Positions 23,978 to 31,422 of a stretch of DNA of 36,654 nucleotides are shown here, one piece after another; the first letter of the stretch is position 1, and each line of letters starts with the position of its first letter. Location: positions 1-36,654 of the forward strand of contig SVMH01000019.1 in the NCBI GenBank assembly GCA_015067525.1, read 5' to 3'. The notes below the pieces were generated by a model. It had not been told where the DNA came from, did no database searches, and saw nothing but the letters and a program-made list of their open reading frames with translations. The position numbers were made by a program, and so were the translations under genes. The stretch comes from Oscillospiraceae bacterium (GTDB lineage: Bacteria; Bacillota; Clostridia; Oscillospirales; Oscillospiraceae).

Positions 23978-24547
23978 TTGAAAAAGCTTGTGATCCGATT
24001 CAATGCCCCTGTGGTGCTGAGCTTTGCGCTGCTGAGTCTGGCGGCACTGATCCTTGACGGCGTGACCGGCGGCTTCACCACCTCGGAGCTCTTCTGCGTT
24101 TACCGCTCGTCTCTGGCCGATCCTTTCACCTACATCCGCTTCTTTGGCCACGTGCTGGGCCACTCCGGCTACAGCCATTACATGGGCAACATGCTGCTTC
24201 TGCTGCTGGTGGGACCGGCGCTGGAGGAAAAGTACGGCAGCAGGACGCTGCTGATGACCATCGCCGTCACGGCGCTGGTGACGGGCCTTGTGAACTTCAT
24301 CTTCTTCCCCTCCGTTGCCCTGCTGGGCGCCAGCGGCATCGTATTTATGATGATCGTCCTGTCCTCCTTCACGGAGATGAAAAAGGGCGGCATCCCCATC
24401 ACGCTGATCCTCGTGGTCATCTTCTATCTGGGCGGCGAGATCATGGACGGCATCCGCGGCGGCGACAGCGTGTCGCAGCTGACCCACATCGTGGGCGGTG
24501 TATGCGGCATGTTCTTCGGCTTCTATCTGCGGGGCCGCAAACGGTAA
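23978..24547 (+). CDS. Rhomboid-family intramembrane serine protease
   Basis: A 189-residue membrane protein with about six helices, the minimal rhomboid size. The rhomboid signatures are HxxxN (His67 and Asn71 in SHYMGN), the catalytic serine in LLGASG (Ser119) and the catalytic histidine in LTHIVGG (His170), each in a separate helix, so it is likely an active protease. The start is a TTG with a GAGG element nine bases upstream; the next candidates downstream would cut into the first helix. It is a single-gene unit with its own promoter and terminator. Substrates are unknown. Confidence 0.88.
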   Translation: MKKLVIRFNAPVVLSFALLSLAALILDGVTGGFTTSELFCVYRSSLADPFTYIRFFGHVLGHSGYSHYMGNMLLLLLVGPALEEKYGSRTLLMTIAVTALVTGLVNFIFFPSVALLGASGIVFMMIVLSSFTEMKKGGIPITLILVVIFYLGGEIMDGIRGGDSVSQLTHIVGGVCGMFFGFYLRGRKR

Positions 24548-24549
24548 AG

Positions 24550-24583
24550 AAAAAGTGTGCTGACTTATGTCGGCACACTTTTT
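24550..24583. terminator. Bidirectional terminator
   Basis: Fifteen-bp stem (24550-24564 with 24569-24583, one G-U pair), loop TTAT, with A-run and T-run flanks, between the rhomboid gene and the convergent MBL-fold gene. Confidence 0.88.
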
Positions 24584-24587
24584 TTAT

Positions 24588-25388
24588 TCAGAATTCCAGC
24601 ACGTCGGCCACGCAGGTATCGCCGATGGGTACGCAGCTGTGGATGGCCGCGCGGGCGTGGAAGCAGGTGCAATGGCAGGGGCGCAGATTTTTGGGCCGCA
24701 GCTTGCTCAGCCAGCGCACCGTCTCCTCCGTCTGGCGGTTCACCGTCAGCATATGGAAGCCGCCAATGATGCCGCAGATCCGCTCATCGCCGCAGACCTG
24801 CTTGGCATATTCCGTGATGTTGTGGATGCCGGCATGGCTGCAGCCGGTGATGACGGTCAATCCCTCGGCGCCGCGGTAGACGATGGCACTGTCCTCCGGC
24901 AGGAAGTCCGGCTGCCACTGATCGTCCACCAGACGCTCGCCCACAGGGTACTGGTTTTCATAGTCATTGATCCGGGGGATCTGGCCCAAAAACGTCAGAT
25001 GCTCGCTCAGCTGCACCGGCTTTTCGCTCAGGCGCAGGTCAAAGCGCTCTGCCGCCACCTCCACCGTGTATGGCGCGCCGATCTCATCGCCGTGATAGCG
25101 CTTGCGGCCAAAGACGGCGGGGTGTGCGTAAAGCGGCAGCTTTTTGGGCTGCGGCGGCAGGTGGACAAGGCCGCCGGTATGGTCATCGTGGCCGTGGGAG
25201 AGCACCAGCGCCGTCAGGTCGGTCAGGTCGATCCCCAGCTTGGCGGCGTTGCGGACGTACACGTCGGAATAGCCGGTATCAAAGAGGATCCTGGCGTCGC
25301 CGTCCTCCAGCAGATAGGACACGCCTGGCTCTGCCAGATAATAGGCGTCAATGCGGGCGTTATTATCGCACAGTACTGTCAGTTTCAT
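24588..25388 (-). CDS. MBL-fold metallohydrolase (COG1237-like)
   Basis: A 266-residue metallo-beta-lactamase-fold protein. The metal-binding core SHGHDDHTGG gives His65, His67, Asp69 and His70, preceded by ILFDTGY, with later GCSHAGIHN and GGFHM supplying further ligands. This arrangement matches the COG1237 branch that includes dihydropterin-ribofuranosyl-aminobenzene-phosphate synthase-like proteins; in Clostridia the role is not established and many are simply annotated as MBL hydrolases. The ATG at 25388 has a GGGAGGAAGG ribosome binding site and lies 24 bases after the gntR gene, so the two are cotranscribed. Divergence from the flavin/FNR pair suggests a shared substrate or signal (inference). 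Confidence 0.85.
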   Translation of the reverse strand: MKLTVLCDNNARIDAYYLAEPGVSYLLEDGDARILFDTGYSDVYVRNAAKLGIDLTDLTALVLSHGHDDHTGGLVHLPPQPKKLPLYAHPAVFGRKRYHGDEIGAPYTVEVAAERFDLRLSEKPVQLSEHLTFLGQIPRINDYENQYPVGERLVDDQWQPDFLPEDSAIVYRGAEGLTVITGCSHAGIHNITEYAKQVCGDERICGIIGGFHMLTVNRQTEETVRWLSKLRPKNLRPCHCTCFHARAAIHSCVPIGDTCVADVLEF

Positions 25389-25412
25389 GCTGTATCCTTC
25401 CTCCCTGCCGTA

Positions 25413-26141
25413 TTACTGCTTCTCTTCCGCCCAGTCATACTGCGTCTCGATGGCGCTGATGCCGTGCAGGATGATCTCCCGGGCAATGCGGGCGGCGGAA
25501 TCGCGATCCTTACTGCCGATCGCATCCAGCAGCGCCTGATGATGCCGGACAGACTCCGGCAGATCGTCTGCCTGCACACGGTAGTGCAGCGTGATCAGGC
25601 TGCGGAGCACCGGTTCAAAGCCGCGGAAGATCATGCTGTAAATGCTGTTTCCCGAGGCCTGCACCAGCCGGTAGTGGAAGCCGTATAGAATGCCCGCCAC
25701 GTCGGCCTGCGGCTGCTGCAGGTCCTCCAGCAGCTGCTGCATCTCGCGGAAGGTATTCTCGTAGATGTTGTCACAGGCCAGCCGCGCAGACTCCGTTTCC
25801 AGCAGGAGGCGGGTCTCCATCATATCAGAAAAGAGTGCCTGCTCCAGTTCCACAGCGCCGTAGCTCATCAGCAGCGGCAGCGAATCCGGCGTGGGGTGCT
25901 TGCGGTAGTCGCACACCACCGTACCGCGGCGCGGAACGGTCTCCAGAAAGCCCTTTCCCGCCAGTTCGAGCACCGCCAGATGCACGCTGCTGCGGCTGAC
26001 GCCCAGCTGCTCAGCCAGTTCCCGCTCCGTGGGAAGCCAGTCGCCGGCACGCAGGTCGCCGGAGAGGATCTTACCCAGCAGGGTCTGCACCACCGACTCC
26101 GTCAGGGACGCCGCCTTGGTTCTATCAAATGCCATCTTCAT
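25413..26141 (-). CDS. FadR-subfamily GntR transcriptional regulator
   Basis: A 242-residue regulator. The N-terminal winged helix-turn-helix spans about 10-75 (LPTERELAEQLGVSRSSVHLAVLELAGKGFLETVPRRGTVV, read as two blocks), and the all-helical C-terminal FCD domain carries the pattern of metal/ligand-binding residues (DMMETRLLLE, FHYRLVQASGN, RHHQALLDAI with a late His). FCD regulators typically sense small organic acids. The ATG at 26141 is chosen because a GAGG element lies ten bases upstream; an ATG three codons earlier (26150) abuts that element. Palindromes at 26162-26174 and 26267-26277 suggest autoregulation and repression of the divergent redox pair. Confidence 0.9.
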   Translation of the reverse strand: MKMAFDRTKAASLTESVVQTLLGKILSGDLRAGDWLPTERELAEQLGVSRSSVHLAVLELAGKGFLETVPRRGTVVCDYRKHPTPDSLPLLMSYGAVELEQALFSDMMETRLLLETESARLACDNIYENTFREMQQLLEDLQQPQADVAGILYGFHYRLVQASGNSIYSMIFRGFEPVLRSLITLHYRVQADDLPESVRHHQALLDAIGSKDRDSAARIAREIILHGISAIETQYDWAEEKQ

Positions 26142-26161
26142 CGCAGTCATACCTCAGTTTT

Positions 26162-26174
26162 ATGATAGTATCAT
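26162..26174. promoter_or_regulatory. Putative GntR operator at gntR promoter
   Basis: Perfect inverted repeat ATGATA-G-TATCAT placed just downstream of and touching the -10 of the gntR promoter. The core TGAT-AGT-ATCA has the 4-3-4 layout of FadR-type sites. Confidence 0.5.
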
Positions 26175-26201
26175 CATACCAGAAAAAATTCTGTATGGCA
26201 A
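26173..26201 (-). promoter_or_regulatory. Predicted promoter of gntR-MBL
   Basis: Minus-strand TTGCCA (26201-26196), 17-base spacer, TATGAT (26178-26173) with TG extended -10. A perfect 12-bp palindrome GGCAAGCTTGCC (26197-26208) overlaps the -35. Confidence 0.7.
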
Positions 26202-26226
26202 GCTTGCCCAACTTGCCCCAAAGCTA

Positions 26227-26255
26227 TTGCAAGCGTGCAAATTATATGTTAAAAT
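26227..26255 (+). promoter_or_regulatory. Predicted promoter of the flavin dehydrogenase/FNR pair
   Basis: TTGCAA (26227-26232), 17-base spacer, TAAAAT (26250-26255) with TG extended -10. Confidence 0.75.
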
Positions 26256-26266
26256 TTATACAAGCT

Positions 26267-26280
26267 TGGTTTAACCACCA
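26267..26280 (+). promoter_or_regulatory. Putative FadR-type operator, site 1
   Basis: TGGTTTAACCACCA contains the palindrome TGGT-TTA-ACCA, the FadR/PdhR-type consensus TGGT-N3-ACCA. It lies 12 bases after the -10, at the start of the transcript, a classic repressor position. A copy with one difference is found at 32725-32738. Confidence 0.6.
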
Positions 26281-26305
26281 GTAAATTCTTTAAGGAGGCG
26301 TATAT

Positions 26306-27850
26306 ATGGCAAAATACGATGTGGTCGTCGTCGGTGCAGGTAACGCTGGTCTGTCCGCGGCGATCCAAACAGCAATGGCAGGCAAGAAAGTCCTGCTGAT
26401 CGAGCAGCACAACCTCCCCGGCGGCTGCGCCACCAGCTTCCGCAGAGGCCGCTTTGAGATCGAGCCTTCTCTCCACGAACTGTGCGACGTGGGCCCGCTG
26501 GATAACCCCGGCGACGTCCGCAACATCATGGACCTCTATGGCATCAAGGTGGATTGGGTGCGCGTGCCCGACTGCTTCCGCGTCATCACCAAGGGCAGCG
26601 ACGGCCAGAAGCTGGACGTGACCATGCCCTCCACCATCGAGGCTTTCATCGACCAGATGGAAGTCGAAGTCCCCGGCAGCCGTCCCAAGATGGTGGAGCT
26701 GTTTGAACTGTTCCAGGAAGTGCTGGACGGTATCGCCTATATCTCCGCCTCTGCCGGCCATGCCGACTCCAACGTACTGAAGGAAAAATACCCCAACATG
26801 CTGCGCACCGGCGCCTACTGCACCCAGAAGGTGTTTGACGCGCTGAAGCTGCCCAAGAAGTGCCAGGACATCCTGTCCACCTACTGGTCCTATCTGGGCG
26901 TGGACATGGAGCATCTGGCCTTCATCCACTACGCCGCCATGGTCCACAAGTACGTCAGCCGCGGCGCCTATATCCCCACCTATACCTCTCACGAGATCAG
27001 CGTTGCCATGACCGAGCGCATCCGCGAGCTGGGCGGCGACATCTGGTTCAACTGCCGCGCCGAGGAGTTCCTCTTTGACGGCGACCGCTGCTGCGGCGTG
27101 AAGACCAACTTGGGCCAGGTGGACTGCGACTACGTGCTGGCCAACATCAACCCCGACATCATCTACGGCAAGATGATGCCCAAGGATCTGGTCCCCGAGC
27201 GTGAGAAGAAGCTGTCCGCCGCCCGCGACGGCAGATATGGCGGCCGCATGATCACCGCTTACTTCTGCCTGAACAAGACCGCCGAGGAGCTGGGCATCAA
27301 GGATTACAGCATCTTCCTGCAGGGTACCGCCGACTCCGCACAGGAGTACAAGGATATCATGGGCGGCATCGAGACCAATGATTACAGCATCTTCCTGTGC
27401 TACAACGTGGCCAACCCCAAGGCTTCCCCCGAGGGCACCTGCATCTGCAGCTTTACCTCCATGGGTTCTCCCAAGGACTGGGACAACCTGAGCCAGCAGG
27501 ACTATGTGGCCCTGAAGAACCGCTTTGTGGAAAAATTCCTCAAGAGCCTGAAGGAAAAGGCCGGCATCGACATCGCCCCCTACATCGAAGAGATGTCCGT
27601 GGCATCGCCCTGGACCTTCGCCCGCTATCTGGGTACCCCCGAGGGCGCTGTGTACGGTCACGAGACCGCTGACTGGGACGGCATGATGGCCCGTATGATG
27701 ATGCTGGATCCCGACTATCCCATTAAGGGTCTGCGTCCCATCGGCGCAGCCGGCCCCCGCGGCGACGGCTACAGCGCCGCCTACCTGTGCGGCCAGCTGA
27801 TGGCCCGTCTTGCCCTGAAGGATCTGAGTGAAGAAGGAGGGAACCAGTAA
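26306..27850 (+). CDS. Phytoene-dehydrogenase-like NAD(P)/FAD-dependent oxidoreductase
   Basis: A 514-residue flavoprotein of the CrtI/phytoene desaturase-like group (COG1233). The N-terminal dinucleotide-binding fold DVVVVGAGNAGLSAAI (about 5-20), the following LLIEQHNLPGGCATSF and the C-terminal GLRPIGAAGPRGDGYSAAYL are the FAD-contact motifs. There is no signal peptide and no carotenoid gene nearby, so carotenoid synthesis is unlikely. The next gene, overlapping by one base, encodes an FNR/[2Fe-2S] reductase that could supply electrons, so this enzyme may run as a reductase (inference). Codons are strongly biased to C-ending forms, suggesting high expression. Start has AAGGAGG. The substrate is unknown. 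Confidence 0.88.
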   Translation: MAKYDVVVVGAGNAGLSAAIQTAMAGKKVLLIEQHNLPGGCATSFRRGRFEIEPSLHELCDVGPLDNPGDVRNIMDLYGIKVDWVRVPDCFRVITKGSDGQKLDVTMPSTIEAFIDQMEVEVPGSRPKMVELFELFQEVLDGIAYISASAGHADSNVLKEKYPNMLRTGAYCTQKVFDALKLPKKCQDILSTYWSYLGVDMEHLAFIHYAAMVHKYVSRGAYIPTYTSHEISVAMTERIRELGGDIWFNCRAEEFLFDGDRCCGVKTNLGQVDCDYVLANINPDIIYGKMMPKDLVPEREKKLSAARDGRYGGRMITAYFCLNKTAEELGIKDYSIFLQGTADSAQEYKDIMGGIETNDYSIFLCYNVANPKASPEGTCICSFTSMGSPKDWDNLSQQDYVALKNRFVEKFLKSLKEKAGIDIAPYIEEMSVASPWTFARYLGTPEGAVYGHETADWDGMMARMMMLDPDYPIKGLRPIGAAGPRGDGYSAAYLCGQLMARLALKDLSEEGGNQ

Positions 27851-29058
27851 TGGCACTGAATGTTAAAGTTGGCCTGATCGGCGTACTGGATATGCTGAAG
27901 TTCAAAAATATGGCAAAGGTTCGCGAGCAGGCCATTCAGGCAGCTCCCGCCAAGGAGATCAAGGGCGAGTTTGCCATCAACAACAACGCCAAGCTCCTGC
28001 ACCCCGATCACCAGAAGCTGGTGGTCAGCGAGATCATCGATCATCCCGGTGCCGGCGCCAAGACCTTTGTTTTCAAGTCCGCCGAGGGCAAGCCTCTGGC
28101 CTATTTCCGCGCCGGTCAGTACCTGTCCTTGAAGCTGCAAATCGGTGAGAGCTTTGTCACCCGTCCCTACTCCATCAGCTCCTCTCCCCAGTGGACGCTG
28201 GAGGGCAAGGTGGCCATCACCGTGCGCACCAATCCCGGCGGCTTCGTGGCCGACTGGCTGCTGGAGAATCTGAAGGTGGGCGACGGCGTGATCGCCTCCG
28301 GCGGCGAGGGTCAGTTCTACTATGAGGGTCTGCGTGACGCCAAGAACGTGGTCGCTCTGGCCGGCGGCAGCGGCATCACCCCCTTCCTGTCCATGGCTTA
28401 CGCCATCCGTGACGGCATTGAGGATTTCAACCTGACCATCATCTTCGGCAGCCGCACGGAGGAGAACATCCTCTTCCGCGAAGAGTTGGACGCCATCTGC
28501 GCCGCCTGCGACAAGGTCAAGGTGGTCCATGTTCTCTCCGACGAGGAGAAGGAAGGCTTTGAGCACGGCTTCATCACCGCCGAGCTCATTCAGAAGTACG
28601 CCAAGGATCCCTACAGTGTGTTCATCTGCGGCCCCGAGGCCATGTACCGCTTTGTCAGCGGCGAGATCGACAAGCTGGGCCTGCCCGGCAAGAACGTCCG
28701 CCGCGAGATGCTGGGCGTCACCAAGAAGGTCTGGGAGCAGGAAGGCTATCCTGCTGAGTGCAAGGACAAGACCTTTAAGCTGACTATCCGTCAGGGTCCC
28801 AACGAGTATGTGGTGGACGCTTCTGCCAACGAGCCCATTCTGGTGGCCATCGAGCGCGCCGGCGTGGCCGCTCCCTCCCGCTGCCGCAGCGGCGAGTGCG
28901 GCTGGTGCCGCTCCAAGCTGGTGTCCGGCCAGTACTTCACCCCCGCTGAAAACGAGGGCCGCCGCCACAGCGACGTGGTGAACGATTACATCCACCCCTG
29001 CTGCACCTTCGCTCTGTCCGACATGGTCATCGAAGTTCCCGGCGAATACCTGAAGTAA
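27850..29058 (+). CDS. FNR-type flavin reductase with C-terminal [2Fe-2S] ferredoxin domain
   Basis: A 402-residue electron-transfer protein. After an N-terminal extension of about 50 residues comes an FAD-binding barrel with RPYSISSSP, an NAD(P)-binding domain with AGGSGITPF and CGPEAMYRF, and a plant-type ferredoxin domain with CRSGECGWC and a last cysteine in HPCC. This order (FAD, NAD, ferredoxin) is that of phenol hydroxylase/CDP-6-deoxy reductase-type electron donors. It starts on the last base of the upstream flavin dehydrogenase stop codon (TAATG overlap), so the two are translated as a pair. It most likely moves electrons from NAD(P)H through FAD and the Fe-S cluster to the upstream enzyme. 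Strong codon bias as in its partner. Confidence 0.9.
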   Translation: MALNVKVGLIGVLDMLKFKNMAKVREQAIQAAPAKEIKGEFAINNNAKLLHPDHQKLVVSEIIDHPGAGAKTFVFKSAEGKPLAYFRAGQYLSLKLQIGESFVTRPYSISSSPQWTLEGKVAITVRTNPGGFVADWLLENLKVGDGVIASGGEGQFYYEGLRDAKNVVALAGGSGITPFLSMAYAIRDGIEDFNLTIIFGSRTEENILFREELDAICAACDKVKVVHVLSDEEKEGFEHGFITAELIQKYAKDPYSVFICGPEAMYRFVSGEIDKLGLPGKNVRREMLGVTKKVWEQEGYPAECKDKTFKLTIRQGPNEYVVDASANEPILVAIERAGVAAPSRCRSGECGWCRSKLVSGQYFTPAENEGRRHSDVVNDYIHPCCTFALSDMVIEVPGEYLK

Positions 29059-29072
29059 TCCAAACAGCACAG

Positions 29073-29109
29073 CGCCCCCGAAGCACAGAGCTTCGGGGGC
29101 GTCTTTTTT
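29073..29109 (+). terminator. Rho-independent terminator of the redox pair
   Basis: Perfect 12-bp GC-rich stem (29073-29084 with 29090-29101), loop ACAGA, followed by TCTTTTTT. Confidence 0.9.
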
Positions 29110-29113
29110 GCTG

Positions 29114-30577
29114 TTACAGCTCCTGACTCAGCTGCTCCAGTTCTCGGATGATAGCGGTCTTGCGCTGATAGAACATCAGCTCCTGATTGTGCCGATAGTA
29201 GGCGTCGCAGCCGTAGCGGGCAATGAATCGGGCCGCGTGATAGTGTACGGTCAGCTCCGTCACCAGGATCAGCAACTCCTGTCCGCCGGTCCACACAGCC
29301 TCTGCGAAGGCAAACAGGTTTTCCAGCTGTACGCCAGCCTCCTGTGCCGCAGCGCGCATGGATGCCACCTCCTGCCCGAAGGCGGCACGGACGGCGTCGA
29401 AATCGGAGCCGGCCTTGATGTGGCTCTGCAGGAACGCAAAGATCCGGTGATACCGCTCCTCCTTCTCGGGGGAAAGGCTTCCGCGCCGCAGATCCCGCTC
29501 CATCTGCTGTTGCTGCTGTTCCAGTTTTTCTTCCATAGATGCGCCGGCCTTCACCTCCTTGAGGATGCCGTGAAGGGCCGTCACCACATCGTCCCACTCC
29601 ATGACGGCGCGCACCTCGCCGCAGGCGCTGTCCAGCAGCAGGCCCAGCAGGCTCAATCGCTCATCAAAGGGAGCCTGCGCGGCGCGCTGGCGGATCTCCT
29701 CCGGCGCCGTTCCCGCCAGAATGGAGGCCACCTGATAGTCCGAGCGGTACTTGTTGTACAGCTCATAGTAGATGGCGAAGTCCTCTGCAATGTCGGGGGC
29801 CTGCAGATACTGGCCGATGAGCTCGCGGTCCACCGGCAGTCCGTCCTCCTCGTAGATGCGGATCATATCGCTCAGGTCGCTCCAGCCGCGGGGCGTCACA
29901 AACTGCTTGCCGTCCACCGTGGCCTCTACGCGGAAGAAGTTCTCCTTCCGGATATCCAGATAGGTCACCACAGAGGCGTGGGTGCCCTTCTTCAGGGCGT
30001 ATTCTTTCCACGCGGCGTAATCCGGCTCCACATCCACGCGCTTGAGTCTGTCCCATGTAACAATGTCGAAGTCGTGGGCGCTGCGATTATACTCCGGCGG
30101 GTTGCCGGCAGCCACCACGAGCCAGCCCTCGGGCAGACGGTGACGGCCAAAGGTCTTGTACTGCAGGAACTGCAGCATGACCGGCGCCAGGGTCTCGGAC
30201 ACGCAGTTGACCTCGTCGAGGAACAAAATACCCTCCCGCAGACCAGTCTCCTCCATCATGTCATACACCGAGGCGATGATCTCGCTCATGGTGTACTCGG
30301 AGATGCTGTATTCCTTCCCGTCATACTCCTTGCTGACGATCAGCGGCAGACCCAACGCGCTCTGGCGGGTATGGTGGGTCATGGAATAGGACAGCAGGCA
30401 CACGCCCAGGTCATCGGCCACCTGCTTCATGATGGCAGTCTTGCCGATACCGGGAGGGCCCAGCAGGAAAACGGGGCGCTGCGCCTCCGGCGGGATACGG
30501 AACCGGCCGTATGGATTCTTTTTGAAGTACGCCTGCATGGCGCGGCAGATTTGCTCTTTTGCCTGTGCAATGTTCAT
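29114..30577 (-). CDS. MoxR-family AAA+ ATPase
   Basis: A 487-residue AAA+ protein of the MoxR group. Walker A GPPGIGKTA (40-48), Walker B GILFLDEVNC (116-125, with Asp121/Glu122) and the sensor-1 region VVAAGNPPEY are clear, and the C-terminal half is an alpha-helical region with a Gln-rich coiled-coil stretch (LEQQQQQM). MoxR ATPases work with von Willebrand A (vWA) proteins as chaperones for enzyme or complex maturation (for example RavA-ViaA). Here the vWA partner is two genes upstream in the same operon. The ATG at 30577 overlaps the LRR gene stop by ATGA and has a GAGGAG ribosome binding site. Confidence 0.9.
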   Translation of the reverse strand: MNIAQAKEQICRAMQAYFKKNPYGRFRIPPEAQRPVFLLGPPGIGKTAIMKQVADDLGVCLLSYSMTHHTRQSALGLPLIVSKEYDGKEYSISEYTMSEIIASVYDMMEETGLREGILFLDEVNCVSETLAPVMLQFLQYKTFGRHRLPEGWLVVAAGNPPEYNRSAHDFDIVTWDRLKRVDVEPDYAAWKEYALKKGTHASVVTYLDIRKENFFRVEATVDGKQFVTPRGWSDLSDMIRIYEEDGLPVDRELIGQYLQAPDIAEDFAIYYELYNKYRSDYQVASILAGTAPEEIRQRAAQAPFDERLSLLGLLLDSACGEVRAVMEWDDVVTALHGILKEVKAGASMEEKLEQQQQQMERDLRRGSLSPEKEERYHRIFAFLQSHIKAGSDFDAVRAAFGQEVASMRAAAQEAGVQLENLFAFAEAVWTGGQELLILVTELTVHYHAARFIARYGCDAYYRHNQELMFYQRKTAIIRELEQLSQEL

Positions 30578-31422
30578 AGTACAAACTCCTCTTCCGCCCG
30601 AACGGCACTTCCCCTCGCCTGCAGCAGCAGCGCTGTCAGCTCGGTGCTTCCCTCCTGCGCGCAGATGCGGATGTATTCGTCAATATGGGTAGGATCCAGC
30701 AGGCTACGGGACACAAGGCCCGCCAAAGCCGCCGTGTTGTTGGTTTTCATGATCTTCTCCATGATGAGGTCTTCCTTGGCCCGCACGAAGACGCTTGCCC
30801 GCTCCGCCGTCTGCGGCGTGTGGCGCTCTGGACAGGTGCACCACAGCAGCGTGTAGAGAAGCTGGGCCGGTGCCGAGTCATCCTGCGGAAAACCGGGGGC
30901 GATGTACCCCTCTGTCAGGGACGGGCAGTTGCCAAAGGCATTCTTTTCGATCACCGTACCGGCACCCAGTACATCCGCCCGGCGCAGCGATGCGCAGTCC
31001 CAGAAAGCATTTTCGGCGATGCGCTCCGTGCGCTGCGGGATCACGATCTCCTCCAGTCCGCTGCCCCAGAAGGCCATCTCTCCGATATGCTCCAGTGTCT
31101 CGGGCAGCTCGAGCTGCCTGAGTGCTGTGCAGCCTAAAAAAGCACCCTCTTCGATGCTCACCAGATTTCCCGACAGTACCACACGGGAAAGAGCGGCGCA
31201 GTTCAGGAAAGCCGCCGCGCTGACATGGAGGAAGCTCTCGGGGAACACCACTTCCTCCAACGCCGTACACTCGGCAAAGGCCTCCGGTGCGATGCTGTAA
31301 ACGGTTGGTGGAAATACGATCCGGCGAATATCCTCCCTGCCGGCGCAGGAGCTGTCGGGAATGCTGCCCAGATCCGGCGGGATCACCAGCGTTCCGTCAT
31401 TCACAATCAAATCTTTGATCAA
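30574..31422 (-). CDS. Leucine-rich repeat protein (LRR_5/BspA type)
   Basis: About 282 residues. Six repeats of the LRR_5 type run through residues about 30-180, each with the AF..C core (EAFAEC, AAFLNC, GAFLGC, MAFWGS, NAFWDC, NAFGNC) and the FP or LP strand. The last 90 residues form a separate helical domain (MEKIMKTNNTAALAGLVSR, ICAQEGSTELTALLL). Unlike most BspA-type proteins it has no signal peptide and should be cytoplasmic, a plausible adaptor between the flanking vWA and MoxR proteins (inference). Start: the ATG at 31431 directly abuts the GGAGG element, so the TTG at 31422, nine bases from it, is preferred. The gene overlaps both neighbours. Confidence 0.8.
   Translation of the reverse strand: MIKDLIVNDGTLVIPPDLGSIPDSSCAGREDIRRIVFPPTVYSIAPEAFAECTALEEVVFPESFLHVSAAAFLNCAALSRVVLSGNLVSIEEGAFLGCTALRQLELPETLEHIGEMAFWGSGLEEIVIPQRTERIAENAFWDCASLRRADVLGAGTVIEKNAFGNCPSLTEGYIAPGFPQDDSAPAQLLYTLLWCTCPERHTPQTAERASVFVRAKEDLIMEKIMKTNNTAALAGLVSRSLLDPTHIDEYIRICAQEGSTELTALLLQARGSAVRAEEEFVL

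Noticed and set aside
26249-27856. Long minus-strand open frame opposite the flavin dehydrogenase, and 27781-29070 opposite the FNR gene
   Set aside because: Shadows of strongly biased plus-strand genes with Rossmann, FAD and Fe-S motifs; the opposite frames lack start signals and family features.
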